DNA of 64,000 nt. It comes from Reticulascus tulasneorum (lineage: Eukaryota > Ascomycota > Sordariomycetes > Glomerellales > Reticulascaceae). Shown in pieces: positions 23,311-35,091 of the stretch. Each line of letters opens with the position of its first letter. Positions within the stretch are counted from its first letter, which is position 1. The stretch spans positions 2,334,377-2,398,376 of the forward strand of contig LSAX01000009.1 in the NCBI GenBank assembly GCA_001557505.1, written 5' to 3'. A program made the position numbers and the translations under genes. Under the pieces are notes generated by a model. That model searched no databases. It saw only the letters and a list, made by a program, of their open reading frames with translations, and was not told where the DNA came from.

Positions 23311-23842
23311 TTTTCTTTGGTTCCCGGGAAGTGCCACCTCTGGCCGCTGTAAGGTCTGGGGGGTGAGCTAAGTTGAGTTTGTGACTGTGTGTTGATACCC
23401 CAATTGCGCCTAGCGATGCTTCTCTATCAAAAGGATGGTGCGCCAGTCGGAATGTATCAACCGACAATAGTTCAAGTGTTTGAGTATCCTATCATGAGAA
23501 GTAATTACAGAAGTAATTACAGAGAGAGGAGAGCGCAGAAGATTTCCTCCTGTTTTGATGTCGCTGGAAAGAAAGACCCAGGGCAATGTAATATCATATT
23601 TATGCAGTTAGGAATGTATTCCTTAATTCATACCTCCTTATAGGGATACTCTTGTCACGTAAAATAAGCAGTATATATATAGCCGAAACCGGCATTCGTG
23701 AACTAACCCCATACCGGTTTCCTAATTAGTGGTGCTTCATATCCACCACTTATACCCCCTACTCACTACTAAATATTTCCCTCCTCTGCCGTCACTTATT
23801 CTCCAGCTCGCGACACCACCCCTGCTAAAACTATACTTCCAG
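23311..23842. promoter_or_regulatory. Intergenic region CENP-A / FUN14 gene
   Basis: This 530-bp region holds the 3' UTR of CENP-A and the promoter of the FUN14 gene. A TATATATAG run near 23,672 lies about 170 bp before the FUN14 ATG, followed by an interrupted inverted pair AACCGG...CCGGTT. A small direct duplication of AGTAATTACAG occurs near 23,500. Confidence 0.45.
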
Positions 23843-24400
23843 ATGAATCGGCTTTTGATGTTTCGCTTACCGTGTAGGCATCTTGCACTCCGCGTCGGTA
23901 CTGGCGTATGTGTCGCCTCTTCACTTCATTTTCGGCAGACACCAATCTACTTGGACTCATTTTCGGGCAAAACTGCGGCAAATCAATCTCGCGCAAATGT
24001 TCGACCATATGGGAGCCTGAATGCGGACGCTATTAAGCAATTCTCAAGCGGCAGCTTGGCAGGTTAGACTCTTCTTGCTCCTCAGAATGAGATGGCACGA
24101 CCCTGACTGCTATCTCGATAGGATTCGGTGCTGGCTTTCTTGTTGGGCTGTTTTCCCACACTCTAGTCCTGTTTGCAGGTGCTGCCTTGCTTACGCTTCA
24201 GGTATGTCCATTGCGTTTGTTTGCACTATTCTGCCCTGACATAGCTTTAGCTCGCTCAAAGAGTCGGCCTAGATATTCCACGGTTGCTGGGGTTGAAGCA
24301 ACGATTAGGCCAGATACTACGGACCAAGTTAGGAAGCAACCTGGTATTCCAATTCTCCTTTGCGGCAACATTCACTCTAGCTGCATTTGTACGCCTGTAG
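23843..24400 (+). CDS. FUN14: FUN14 family mitochondrial outer-membrane protein
   Basis: FUN14 proteins (FUNDC1 relatives) are small mitochondrial membrane proteins linked to mitophagy and lipid homeostasis in animals; their fungal role is less clear. Three exons, 23843-24062, 24122-24201 and 24251-24400 (phases 1 and 0; introns 59 and 49 nt), give 149 residues. The N-terminus is basic and hydrophobic (MNRLLMFRLPCRHLALRVG), as for a mitochondrial signal. The FUN14 domain starts at QFSSGSLAGFGAGFLVGLF, with Gly-rich membrane helices, then the LGLKQRLGQILRTKLG linker and a final helix ending AATFTLAAFVRL. Splice phase is supported by domain continuity over both junctions. The frame is open upstream to 23729, so a longer N-terminus is possible. 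Its stop is only 23 bp from the stop of the convergent aminopeptidase gene. Confidence 0.82.
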
Positions 24401-24423
24401 CTAGTTGTAGTGAGGTACTCATC

Positions 24424-26483
24424 CTAAAGGTGCTGCGTCTCGCGTGTCAGCCATGCCAGTGTCACGGCATCCTCCCGAAACACGTCCTTGGTTTTGTTGA
24501 GTATGTCTGTATTATAGGCGTTGATCCATTGCTTCTCTGCGTCTGTCAAGAGGCTCGGCTCAATCAGGTTCTGACAGTATGGTACCATGGTGACATGTTC
24601 AAAACCCAGATATGGTTTGTCGCCAAACGAGTGTGTGGTTGACACCTCCTTGACCATGGCGATATTCTCGGTCCGGATACCAAACCGGCCATCTTCGTAG
24701 TAGCCTGGCTCGATGGAAACGACGTTGCCCGAAGCTAGTGCAACCTCGGCATATTGAATTCTTGTCCCTATGCCAATGGGACCCTCGTGGACGTTGAGGT
24801 ATGAACCCACGCCATGCCCCGTGCCGTGACGATAGTCAAGGCCCTCTCTCTACAAGTCTCTATGTTAGCTACAATAGTTGGAAGAGTCTCGTCGACATAC
24901 CCAGAGATGTTGTCGAGCCAAGCAGTCCAGCGCAAATCCTGTGGTACCTTTCGGAAATATTGCAGTGTCTAGTGCAATATTGCCCTTCAGGACGAGAGTG
25001 TATGCGAGCTTTTCAGCGTCGGTAGGCTTCCCGAAATGCACTGTCCTCGTTGTATCTGTAGTGCCGTCGAGATACTGTGCCCCTGAGTCGCACAGATAAA
25101 TAGCCGAGGGGTCGATCACCGAGCAATTGCCACGTTCGGGCTTGTAGTGTATGACCGCAGCACTGCAAACTGGTTAACCTCGTGCTGAACTGTAGATGTA
25201 GGAGAGCCCGGGTGTTTGATTCTGGGGCAATATACGACTCGGGGTCACTCACTTTGGACCAGTAGAGGATATGGTGTCAAAAGACAGTCCAGCGAAATGC
25301 TGTTGCCTGGCGCGTAGCTGCTCCAACTTGTCGGCAGCTTCGACTTCATCCATAACGACCTTTTTTGCAACCAGTTGATCTTCCAGCCATGCAAAGAACT
25401 CAATCAGGGCAGCACCATCTCGGATGTGGCACGCTCTCATTCCTGCCATTTCCGTCTCGTTCTTGACAGCTTTCGCATCTCCGATTGGGCTACGAATCTC
25501 TTCAACAAGGCCTTCTCCACCAAGCGCTCGCTTCAAAGCCCAAGAAGCCCGCGTGGATATCAAGAAACTCTTTGAGGTGGACAAGGCCGCTAGAGGATTT
25601 TGGTTTGTCGACTTGTAAAGCGCCCCAGCATCCGCAAATATACTGTGATAGGGCTTAATCGAGACATCATTTTCAGCCAGGTGAGTTTTGCAGTCAGGCC
25701 CTAAACTGGAGTCATCGATGTACAACGCAGTTGAGCTCGGGGTGACGATGGCGTAGGCGAAAAACACTGGGTTGTAGGGTATATCGTTACCACGAAGATT
25801 GAACAGCCAGGCGATCTCGTCTAACATAGATACCACAAAGCCAGGAGATGATTTCTTGTCAAGCTCTTGCTTCAAGTCTTTGAGCTTAGCCCCAACGTCC
25901 TTCCCGGTAAAATGTTTGGATAGCACAAAAACTGGGTTCTTTGGTCGAGGGGGGCGATCTGTCCCCCAAGCCAGGTCAATCAGGTTGTCATCCAAGGCCA
26001 CTAGATCAGAGCCACCAGATCGTTTGATCTTGTCGGCCAGTTTCTTCGCCGTTGATCCCGTGATCAATTCCGGATCCACCGCAACGGTCTTGCCGCCGGC
26101 AGATTGCTCCGCAGACCACTCCTGCCATGTCGGGACGTCCTGTAAACCTTGTTTGAGGAGCAACCAATTCTGGTCCAGTTGCTTCGCTGCTTGGTTGAAG
26201 TAACGGCCATCGGTGGCAAGTGCAGCTTGATTAAGGGTCACAACCGCACAGCCCGCAGATCCGCTAAACCCGGAAATAAATTCCCTTCTTGCATCGCAAG
26301 CCGCTATGTACTCGGAAGAATGGCTGTCCTCCGAGGGGATGACTATGGTATTGCGCTGATCAGTTCGTTGCCAAGCGAGGCAGGGGTGAGCGCAAGATAT
26401 GTCGTACTGTAAACATCCACATTACGCTCCTTCATCAGAATTCTTAGCCTCGAGAGGCGGTCAGCCGTGTCGACTTGTTCCAT
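24424..26483 (-). CDS. AMPP: Xaa-Pro aminopeptidase P (M24B family)
   Basis: This dinuclear-metal peptidase removes N-terminal residues from peptides with proline in second position. Four exons, 26483-26408, 26342-25253, 25162-24901 and 24849-24424 (phases 1, 2, 0), give 617 residues, the normal fungal length. The first exon holds [20 protein letters not shown]; the junction gives [18 protein letters not shown], a hallmark of the creatinase N-terminal domain. In the C-terminal pita-bread domain all metal ligands can be placed: Asp414 (LCDSG), Asp425 (TTDTTRT), His488 (GTGHGVG), Glu523 (SIEPGYY) and Glu537 (IRTENI). No signal peptide is evident, so it is probably cytosolic. It is divergent from the importin gene (about 930 bp). 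Confidence 0.95.
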
Positions 26484-27416
26484 AGCTGTTGTGGTGATAC
26501 AGTGCTGTGAACCTGTTTGCCAGCTTCCGGTGGTTCTGACTGCAGTCTTAGTCGCCTTTTTGGCTTCAAAGTGCCATATACAGTTGACTTGGGTAGGTGT
26601 CGTGGGACGCGCACGATTGAGAATGAGTGTAGCTCGACTCCAATTCATCGGTGGGATGCAAGACGTTTGTTTTAGCAACCCGAGTTTCTAGTTGTAGATT
26701 TGTGGTACAGGTTACGCTACTAGGTAGTTTATTCAAGTTGAGGGGTGATGCATTAATTAACGGATTCTTGGAGCATGGAAACACAGGAGCACGGCCAACC
26801 CCATAAGCCCATATATGGGTAAAAGCTGCACTTATCAGCTGCTCTCGTCTGCGCCCGCCTTTCTGCACCTTCTCGGTACGGAAGGTGATGCTTTAGAATA
26901 AGCCACTGTTGTAACGATTGGCATGGCGTCCCGGAAACTTGCAGTATTCCCCCGGCCTTGCTGCTGGGTAGGTACTGATACTTATTTTGCTTCTCGCCCT
27001 GTAATACCTGAAATGCCAGCACAGCTGAGGGCTTTAATTCATGGTGGGTCAAGCTGTTTTCATTATGCAATCTATCGGGTTCAGCAATCCAAGTAACGAG
27101 TCTGTCGATATTAGTCCATCCATGGATTTTTTGCCGCCCAGTGATCTGGCCACCAGAACCTTTCTTGCTTCAAATAAAGGTCCCGGGTTAATCTAATGCA
27201 AGGTGAGGTTGGTTCAATAAGGCTGACCAACGCGAGAAGTAGCCTATTTGGTGCCCGCCACCAGCCTTTACAATACATCGTGGTGGACTGAACCAGACAA
27301 ACCCCCGCCCACGCGCACTTGACTGCACCCTTGGTCGTGAGTTGAGGTTGAAATTTCCTATTGAAATCTTAACGAGATGGCTCAATGACTGCCTCAACTT
27401 TGCCAAGAAATCGACG
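26484..27416. promoter_or_regulatory. Divergent intergenic region aminopeptidase P / importin
   Basis: This 930-bp region contains the promoters of two divergent genes. The open frames here are short, overlapping and featureless. No RNA gene or repeat was recognised. Confidence 0.5.
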
Positions 27417-30400
27417 ATGGAAGAACCTTTGCCTTCTGACGTTCAAGATGTGGAATCTGTGAGTAGTTGCTATTAGGCCTTCAAGGCGGTGTACCCGGCT
27501 CATGTCGGATTAGTTAGTCCTGGCCCTGTATGAGCCTGCAACACCAGAGGCCGTTGCTCAAATCCAGGAAATTTTGCATCGCGTGCAGCGTTCTTCTCTC
27601 GGCTGGCAGATCGCCCGCGACCTCTTGGGTCGCAAAGATGACAAAGTCAAGTTCTTCGGCGCTCTGACCATACTTGTCAAACTAAACACGGAAAGGTTCG
27701 TTTGACCCTTTGGCTGGGTTGCCCCGTATCTTCACTAACTGAGAGACAGCTCTACACTAACGAAAGAAGATACTGCCGAGTTACTTCGGAACCTTTTAGG
27801 ATGGCTGTCCAACTCGTTGGGCGATGGATCCGGAGCGCTTGTAGTCAGGAAGCTGACATCGGCTCTCGTGGCTCTATTCATTCAATTCCCCGACCAATGG
27901 GGGGCTCATTGCGTTCGCCATGTCTGTTTCGATCTCTCTTCGAGCCTAGATCATTCAGACCAAGGCGCCGCTGAGCTGGCGAGGATGACTACTATTTTGC
28001 CGCAGATGGAGCCGCGACGCATTCAAGCGGCACTCTGGTTCACTGGAACACTGGTCGACGAGGCCGGGAAGATAGATGTGAACTCGGCAGCACAGTGCGT
28101 CCCCACCCTCCTATTTTCAAATTTGGGTTACTCACTGGCAAATTCCGAATAGTTTAGGAGTGTACAATGCTATCACGGAGAACGTGCCAGATGCTGTCGC
28201 CCTGATATCTCGCGGTCTTGTTTCTGAGGCTTCGCACACTGCCGCATTCTACGGATTACAAGAAGATTCGGTGAAATGTCTACAGGTAAGTCTTCTGTGA
28301 TGGTAACTGCTTGCTGCTCGTCCACGCTCATTCATTCCTCTAGTCGTGGGTATGGTTCTCACAAAGGGTGTCTCTACATAGTGACGCTTTCCTCAAGCCA
28401 CTGCGTACATTGGTCGACCCAGTCATAACAGCCATTACCAATGATCACCTTTATGATGTCACAGCGGAGTTCTTAACGGATATTCTGTCCAATTATTCTG
28501 GTTTCTTGACTGAAGCTCACTACCAGGCTCTCTTTTCGCTCCTCGAGACTCAGTGGGCAGCTGATCGCTTTCAGCGCCTAGTGGAAGGAGATTTTGATTT
28601 CGACTCAATCCAATTTGGCCAGCTTATGATATCTCTTGGCGATTCTAGGGTTCAGTATCTTATTCAGAGCACCGATCACAGGTCGCAGAGCTTTCTCGTA
28701 CACCTCCGTGGCCTTTTGTCAGCTCGCGGATATCCCGTTGGCGAGGACAAGATTTTTGTTGCGGCCCTGGAATTTTGGTCCACGTTCGTTGAAACCTTAA
28801 CTGACTGTATATATTCAGATGACAGTGGAAACCAGGTATGGATGCCGTCAGCATCCTCACATGTGTTGCAGGCCATTTCAAGCATATGGCGCAAGATCGC
28901 GTTTCCACCTTCAAACATATTCAGCAGTTGGGACTCTGTGGATCGTGCTGGGTTCGGTGACGCGAGAAAAGATGTGGCTGATCTGCTGCAATCAACCTAT
29001 ACAGTGACTGGTTCGTCACTGGTCTCAACCTTTGCTAACCTAAGTATCCAGTCTGTCTCACCACCTTCGTGGGCAGATCTGGAAGCTGCGACCTTCTGCC
29101 TCGGCTCCTTGGCCGACTGTGTCGTGGGGGATGCGAGCTGCGACGATATATTAAGAAGTTTTTTTTCGTCGTCCATATTTGGTCTTTTGCAGACCTCACG
29201 AGACACAGTTCCCCCACGAGTTCGACAGAGCTGTGTGTCTATGCTGGAACGCTACGCCGATTATTTCGAGCGCAATAACCAAAGCCTACCGGACGCTTTG
29301 AACCTCCTCTTCACCGTTTTGAGCGATCCTTCGCTGTCTGGAACTGCTGCAAAGTCAATATCTAGGTTGTGCTCCCACTCTCGGTCCCTGCTAGCTTCAG
29401 AGGCCAAAGCATTTTTGGACCAGTACCAAACCTTATCGGACCTAGAGCAGCTAGATTGTCTCGCTAGCGAAAGGATTGTTGGTGCTATTGCCTCCGTCAT
29501 ACAGGCTGTCCCGGAAGAAGACGATCGCTTAGGATATTTGGAAAGGCTTCTTGATTTCTTGCAGTCCGACGTGCAGCATTCTTTGGAACTCGCAACATCC
29601 ACTGGACCTGAAATGGCAGCCCCAGAAAAAATAAAGAGCATTCATCGCTGCTCGCTAGCTGCACCGCTGGTGGAAATGCCCCTGCATCTAGCCCTTAAAG
29701 CTCTCAGGTGTCTTATCACCATGGGACGGGGACTCCAGGCACCAGTCGATGGTCCGGTTGATCTAGATGGCGAGGATAGCATTCGCGCTCCCAGCCCGAG
29801 CACGAGACTAGCCCAGATACAATCGGAGATCATCTCTATGATCGTTCGGCTTCAGACTACGTTCCCATATAGCACAGAAGTTTGCGAGAGCATCTGCAAC
29901 ATTTTTCGTACCGGTTTCTCAGAGTCCGAGTTGGGACCTTTCGTCTTTCCACCAAAGCTGGTGTGCGAATACTTGGCCCAGCAGACCAATAGTGGCCCCA
30001 GAATAGGGTTGTTTGTAAGCACAGCTTGCTCCTTCATTAGCTCACTGGGACACTCGTCTCGGGCCGACTTCGATTATATCGTGGCTTGCCTCCTGGCATG
30101 GGTGATAGACTTACTACGAAGCCTTGCTGGTAGGTTCCATTGCAATAGCTCTACTATACTGTAGCTAACCACGAATCAGCAGCGGAAAACGACACAGAGC
30201 TGGCACAGAATAGCATTGAGTTCGTAAGCCGATTGATTTCGAGGAAACCAGAAGTCCTATTCCAAAACCAGACCTTGCAATCCCTCGAGTACTTTTTTTT
30301 CTTCACCTTGGAGGTCCTAGATGGCCGGGAGCCTTTGCCGAAGGCCGCGGCAGCCGACTTCTGGGTGAGTGCAAGGCATCATAGCTTTATATCATGCTTG

Positions 30401-30839
30401 TTGCTGAACTTAGCCAGGCTGCATTCCTTTCTCTCAAAAACAACGAACGAACCGTGCAAACAACCATTGACCAAACCATCGCACACCTCGGCCCTTCTCT
30501 AGCACAGTGCATTGTCCGAAATATTGGTGGCAATGCTTCCCGGAGTGAGCTCGACAAGCTCAGTGAGCCGCTGAAGAAATTGGTTAACCAGCACGTGCAA
30601 GCACAGGGGTGGCTTAAGAATGCATTGTTTGACCCATCATTTCCGGGTCAGCAGGTATCCCGAGAGGAGAGGGCAGTTTTTCTGAAGAAGGTCGTCAAGT
30701 AAGCAGATCTCCCGTGTTTTCCGGTCCATTAGAATTGACGCGGTGTCTCTTCAGTCTCAGGGGTTCGAGGGCGACAAACCAGATTGTCCGGGAATTTTGG
30801 GTTGCCTCCAGAGGGTCTAAGTTCGCCTATGCTTCTTGA
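27417..30839 (+). CDS. Importin-13 / Kap122-like karyopherin
   Basis: This is an importin-beta-type HEAT-repeat nuclear transport receptor. Eight exons (27417-27458, 27514-27695, 27750-28094, 28153-28285, 28344-30129, 30180-30364, 30418-30698, 30755-30839) have fully consistent phases and give 1,012 residues. The N-terminal region, about residues 15-110, is the Ran-binding importin-N/Xpo1-like part (VLALYEPATPEAVAQIQEIL, WQIARDLLGRKDDKVKFFGA). The rest is helical repeats; the C-terminus IGGNASRSELDKLSEPLKKL and the ending NQIVREFWVASRGSKFAYAS are typical of the fungal importin-13/Pdr6 group. The sixth exon begins at a tandem CAGCAG acceptor, so an isoform lacking one Ala is possible. The seventh starts at the second of two close AG sites, chosen because only it keeps the frame. 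Cargo cannot be predicted. Confidence 0.88.
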
Positions 30840-31082
30840 TATGGGAATCACAGTTGACAGTCCAAGATCATGAGGCGAGGTACATAACAACAGCTGCCGC
30901 AACTTCGGTAGTTCAAAATGGTTGACTAAAAACTCATGGCAGTGGGTGGTGCGGGAAGCGTAGAGAGGGGACCGGGGCTTCAGCCGCTGAATTTTATTAA
31001 GAAGAGTTTTAGATAAAGGATCGGGCAAAACGCTTTGATACTTGCGAGTCAAAAGCGATCAGTGCAGCACCGGTGTTTGGCT

Positions 31083-32432
31083 TTATAATCCCACTGCTGT
31101 CCTTACTATCTGTAGCGTTGCTTTGGCATTCAGTTGTGCTCGTCGTGCGCCCTCCGCCTCCACTGAGTCAATATACCTGCCGTTGTCTGTGGAAAGAAGG
31201 TCTAGATACCGCTCACGAATGCCACTCATGCCGGCAATGACAGACTCGGATACCCGTTGCTTGAGCTCCTTCAGTGAAATATGTGCCAGCGACAGCCCAA
31301 GCTGCGTGGCATCTCTACCTCGAGCGTCGAATATAGAGAGGATTTCAAGGAGGTTCGACACCCCTGGACGATTGGCTGGATCGTATGAAACCCAGTTACA
31401 GGAGTCTGTCAAAGCCACTGAAATTTTCTTAGTAATTTCGTCGGCGGTGTCAGTAATGAGGATGCGAGATCTTGGGTCGGTATGTGACTTGGACATTTTG
31501 TGTGTGGGCTGCTGTAAAGACATGACACGACGCCCGGTAGCTGTAGAAAAGGACTTAGTGGAACTTCTGAGTTTTTCATTCTTTCACCTACAAGTGATAG
31601 TCTTGGGCGAGACGAGATGAGCACCATAATTATGGTTGAAGTTGGTTGCGCACTCTCTTGCAAATTCCAGATGCTGTCTTTGATCATCCCCTACGGGGAC
31701 ATGAGTAGCCCTATTGTGGCCAATTCCATCAACATTACGTTTAACTTGGCCGTCGCGCAGGTGAAGACTCACCGGTGAACCAGAACATCCGCCGCCTGCA
31801 AAACGGGATAAGAGAACAGCCCTAACTTAAGTGAGGCGTTGACGCCATCATCGAGAAGCGACGTATCTGGGGAGAGAGATAGCTTGCTCTGTCCGATCCA
31901 GTCTCAGTACGCGTGAAAGACCAAGAAAGGGCCCAATTTTGGGGGTGCCTTTGGGCTTACTGACCTTCCACTGCGTCATCCGCGACAAGTAACCCATTGA
32001 TGCGGTGCAGCTCAAAATCCACATGAGTTCTGCATGGGCTGGAATCTGAAGGCAGGCATTTTAGAGACTGAACTTCTCATATCCAATCGGAAAACTCACT
32101 GAGGATTGATAAAACACCGCTGACCGTTCCGGTCGAATTCCTAAAGCGAGCAAAGCTGCCAATGTCTCCCTTTTCCATTGTCGAAGCTGCTTTGGAGGCT
32201 GCGGTACCGTGATCGCGTGCAGATCTACAACGGAAAAGAACAGCTTGCAGCTCTCAGAGGGCTCATTTTGTAGCTGGACCCATTGTCGAATCGCGCCTGC
32301 ATAATTGCCCAAATGCGGTGTCCCAGTAGGCTGAATACCAGAGAATATGACTCGGTCAGTTGACAGGACGCGACGGGCCTGGCAATCCCATGACGTTATT
32401 GCGCGGGCTGTGAAGCCCTTCTTCCACCACAT
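31083..32432 (-). CDS. MSW1: Tryptophanyl-tRNA synthetase, mitochondrial
   Basis: This class I aminoacyl-tRNA synthetase charges mitochondrial tRNA-Trp. Five exons, 32432-32100, 32045-31965, 31888-31773, 31710-31592 and 31540-31083, have consistent phases and give 368 residues; yeast Msw1 is 379. The HIGH-equivalent is PHLGN at residues 39-43 and KMSKS is at about 231-235. [23 protein letters not shown] and the bacterial-type C-terminal domain identify TrpRS of the mitochondrial rather than cytosolic type. The N-terminus ([21 protein letters not shown]) is basic and lacks acidic residues before Asp16, compatible with a mitochondrial presequence. It is convergent with the importin gene, with stops about 240 bp apart. 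Confidence 0.94.
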
Positions 32433-32842
32433 CTACACCTGACACTCTGAGTACTTTGTTGATCTCCAGCAAGGTATGATGTTGTCGCTTCTCCACGCAG
32501 AACTTAAACCCGCCAAAATACTGTTTATAAAGATGTCGCCGACAGCCCCAGAATATGCAACCCCGGAGATAGCCGACTAACGAGACGATTGGGGCATTTG
32601 TTCGTGGATGATTATGAATAATCCGAATCTACAAAGCCTCATTACGTACGGTGATGATCGTGGGCATAAAAGGGATATCACGCCATGGCAGCTTCGACAG
32701 GAACTTCAAATCAATATCGAGAGATGGGCAGATTCCACAACTTTTTTAAAGTTATTACATGTACGTGCTCCCTGTGTACACGTTACGAACGCGCCGCAAG
32801 GTTTGAAACCGACGAGACCGTTCTGATACCCCAGACAAATAC
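32433..32842. promoter_or_regulatory. Intergenic region TrpRS / uS10m
   Basis: This 410-bp region contains the TrpRS promoter and the end of the uS10m gene, both on the minus strand. Nothing else was recognised. Confidence 0.5.
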
Positions 32843-33850
32843 CTAAGTTTGATGGTCTCTGTCCAAATCGCTTCCTGCTGCCTTGAACCGCCTGCTTGTG
32901 AGAAGCTCTTCAACCTTTTTTATAGTCTCATTCGTCCTATTTTGGCCCAAGTGAGCCCACTTCGAATCAATTGCCGTTGCAAGTTGGTCGCTAACCATGT
33001 CCATCGAATTTCCAACACCTAGCAAGTAAATGAAGTCAGCCATGGCCAGGCAGTTTCGAGAGTAGATAACAAGCTTACCCAGTTTGCTGAATTCCCAGAC
33101 ATTAGCCTTCATACCCACACCATAGTAGGCATGTTTCTGTAAGAATGCCAACCAAAGCTGGACTGTTTCTGGAGACCCGTCTCGGATCTGGATCAGACGG
33201 CGGACAGTGACTCTTTCGAAGTTCTCTTGCGACTTCTTGAAGATGAAACTACTGCGAGGCACTGTCCAACGCTCCGTAATACGAGGTAATGGTACTGGAC
33301 CGAAAGCTGGTAGGTTTAGGAAATACGCGGCGCGAAGCGCAAAGTCGGCGAAGAATTCGAGGTTCCTCAGACTGAACGATCTCAATTGCAAATCGCAGGA
33401 TGGTATTCCGTATGCAGCCTCGCGCCGCAATGGCTTGAGGTAGAGAGCTTCTACACCTCGAGGATTTCTCGGACGAACAGCTGAATTTGCTTCTTCAAGA
33501 TTTCCATGTTGTGCAGCTCTTTTAGTGTATTAGCACGGGTGCTTGGATAGATAGGAAATACAGACACAAACCTTGCGCTGAGATCCTGGTCAGCACTCGC
33601 TTCTCTACACTAGGGTCAGCAAGCTTTCTATATTCGCCACGCAAGCGGTGAGTGGAATTCTCACGAAGATGTTCTTGAAATGGGCCGGCCTTCGATCAGA
33701 CCACGAGTCCATGTATGGCGACCTACTTTGGCCTGTCGTTAATTAGCGTTAGCGGCCAATCGCAAACTGCAGAGCAGGCACCGATGCTTGTCGTACCTGC
33801 TGACACGCCAGGCAGCTATATGTAGGCCGCAGTATTGAGATTACACGCAT
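32843..33850 (-). CDS. RSM10: Mitochondrial small-subunit ribosomal protein uS10m (Rsm10)
   Basis: This is the mitochondrial ribosomal S10 protein. The conserved body lies in 33516-33079 and 33018-32843 (60-nt intron): YGIPSCDLQLRSFS, FGPVPLPRITERWTVPRS, KSQENFERVTVRRLIQI and the C-terminal YYGVGMKANVWEFSKLG. Upstream exons are less certain. My model is 33850-33797 (presequence MRVISILRPTYSCLACQQ), 33689-33572, then 33516, giving 261 residues with consistent phases. It needs an AAG acceptor for exon 2 and a second, AGAG-type acceptor for exon 3. The better branch site and CAG acceptor near 33,733 do not fit this frame, and the AG two bases upstream at exon 3 reads into a stop at 33453-33451. 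The 5' end may therefore be alternatively spliced or belong partly to another small gene. The core assignment is secure. Confidence 0.85.
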
Positions 33851-34304
33851 AGTCCTTGCATTGGTGTCGCCAGGTAGTGAGGGCACCGATGGCCAACGTG
33901 TTGATAACAAATAGGATAGTGTCAAGGATGGTTGGATCAAAAAGAAATCAGCAGGAATTATCGAAATCGGTATTCTTCAAAAATTGCATTTGAAACATCG
34001 AGCTCCAAAAATGAAATTATCGGGGCCGCTAAGTCTTCATATCTCCAAGATTGTACTTCGTAAATTCGCTGGATCATGGCTATTTACATATACATTGGCC
34101 CCGTTTGCATACCGGTCTCACCTTCACGATCGCCCATGTTGCATAAGATCGAGTTTTGAAAACTTGCGTTTCTGTTAGGCGGGAGACAAATAAGGAGACA
34201 AACAGAAAGGCGACAGAGTTCGGAGGACCAGCGAGTCCACACTGGCATGTTCTCTTAACTTCTCTACAACACTCGCAGGGGTAACAATTGTGGTTGACAC
34301 GTGG
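33851..34304. promoter_or_regulatory. Intergenic region uS10m / FCF2
   Basis: This 450-bp region holds the presumed uS10m promoter and the FCF2 3' end. No further feature was seen. Confidence 0.45.
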
Positions 34305-35091
34305 TTAATTACGATGCCGCCGCCGTAAAACTAGCTTTCTATAGAACGCTCTCTTGCCACTTGATTTCCGCTGTTGGATATCCTGATATTTTGATTTAAA
34401 CTTCCCAGCGGCTTGTTCCGTAGCGAGCAATTCCTCCACCAGGGTCTGCTTTCTCTCCTTTCGTGACAGTCGCGCATCTGTCGCCCCCTCGATTATTGTT
34501 CCGACATGTGAATATTTAGGCATTTGCGCTTTTAGAGATTCCTTTTTGTAGTGGCGTTTGGGGTCAAGGACAGTTCTCATGTGAAGGACTTGTAGATGGC
34601 TCTTTGTTGTAGAATCAGAAGTATCTGTCTTGGGAATTCGGAACCAGCCAGGCCCGGCGTTGTCCTCTACCGCCTGCAACCAAATGTCGTTAGCATGGAG
34701 TTCAAAATATCAGAGCATAGCCAGCCAGCAGTGTATCGCATAACATTCGTCAGAGTAACTATGAAAAGAAGTATCATTTGCGCGTGGTAGCATTGCCCAG
34801 TACGGGCACTGTTCCCACATCAACAGTAAGAAGCCATGGGATGGCTTTTCATCACAGTGAATGGTAGCAAGAAAGAAAGGCGGCAATAATTGCTCATACC
34901 TGATTGTGCTGCGGTCTGAGGCCGCGGATTGTCACGTTGTGATGTTGCCGCTTGGGCGGCATCGAAATTTTGGAGGTATTTGGAACGGATGAGAGACTAC
35001 GCTCTGGTGGCAGTATTGGGTCCCTCGTCGCGAGGCGACTTTCGGCTTCGAGTAAAATAATTTTAACTTGTTCATCAGAGAGATTTGACAT
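34305..35091 (-). CDS. FCF2: rRNA-processing protein Fcf2
   Basis: Fcf2 is an essential nucleolar factor of the SSU processome needed for 18S pre-rRNA cleavage. Exons 35091-34900 and 34673-34305, joined in phase 0, give 186 residues; yeast Fcf2 is 217. The intron of 226 nt is the longest in this window's gene models. The Fcf2 domain covers most of exon 2: GPGWFRIPKT, then LRTVLDPKRHYKK-like MRTVLDPKRHYKKES, YSHVGTIIEG, RKERKQTLVEELLA and the basic end KRAFYRKLVLRRRHRN, which is also a likely nucleolar localisation signal. The N-terminal exon is helical (DEQVKIILLEAESRL). It is divergent from HAP5. Confidence 0.93.

Noticed and set aside
30365..30413. Earlier acceptor (CTTAG) for importin exon 7
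   Set aside because: It breaks the frame; the AG four bases downstream (exon from 30418) restores ADFW to AAFLSLKNN and is preferred.
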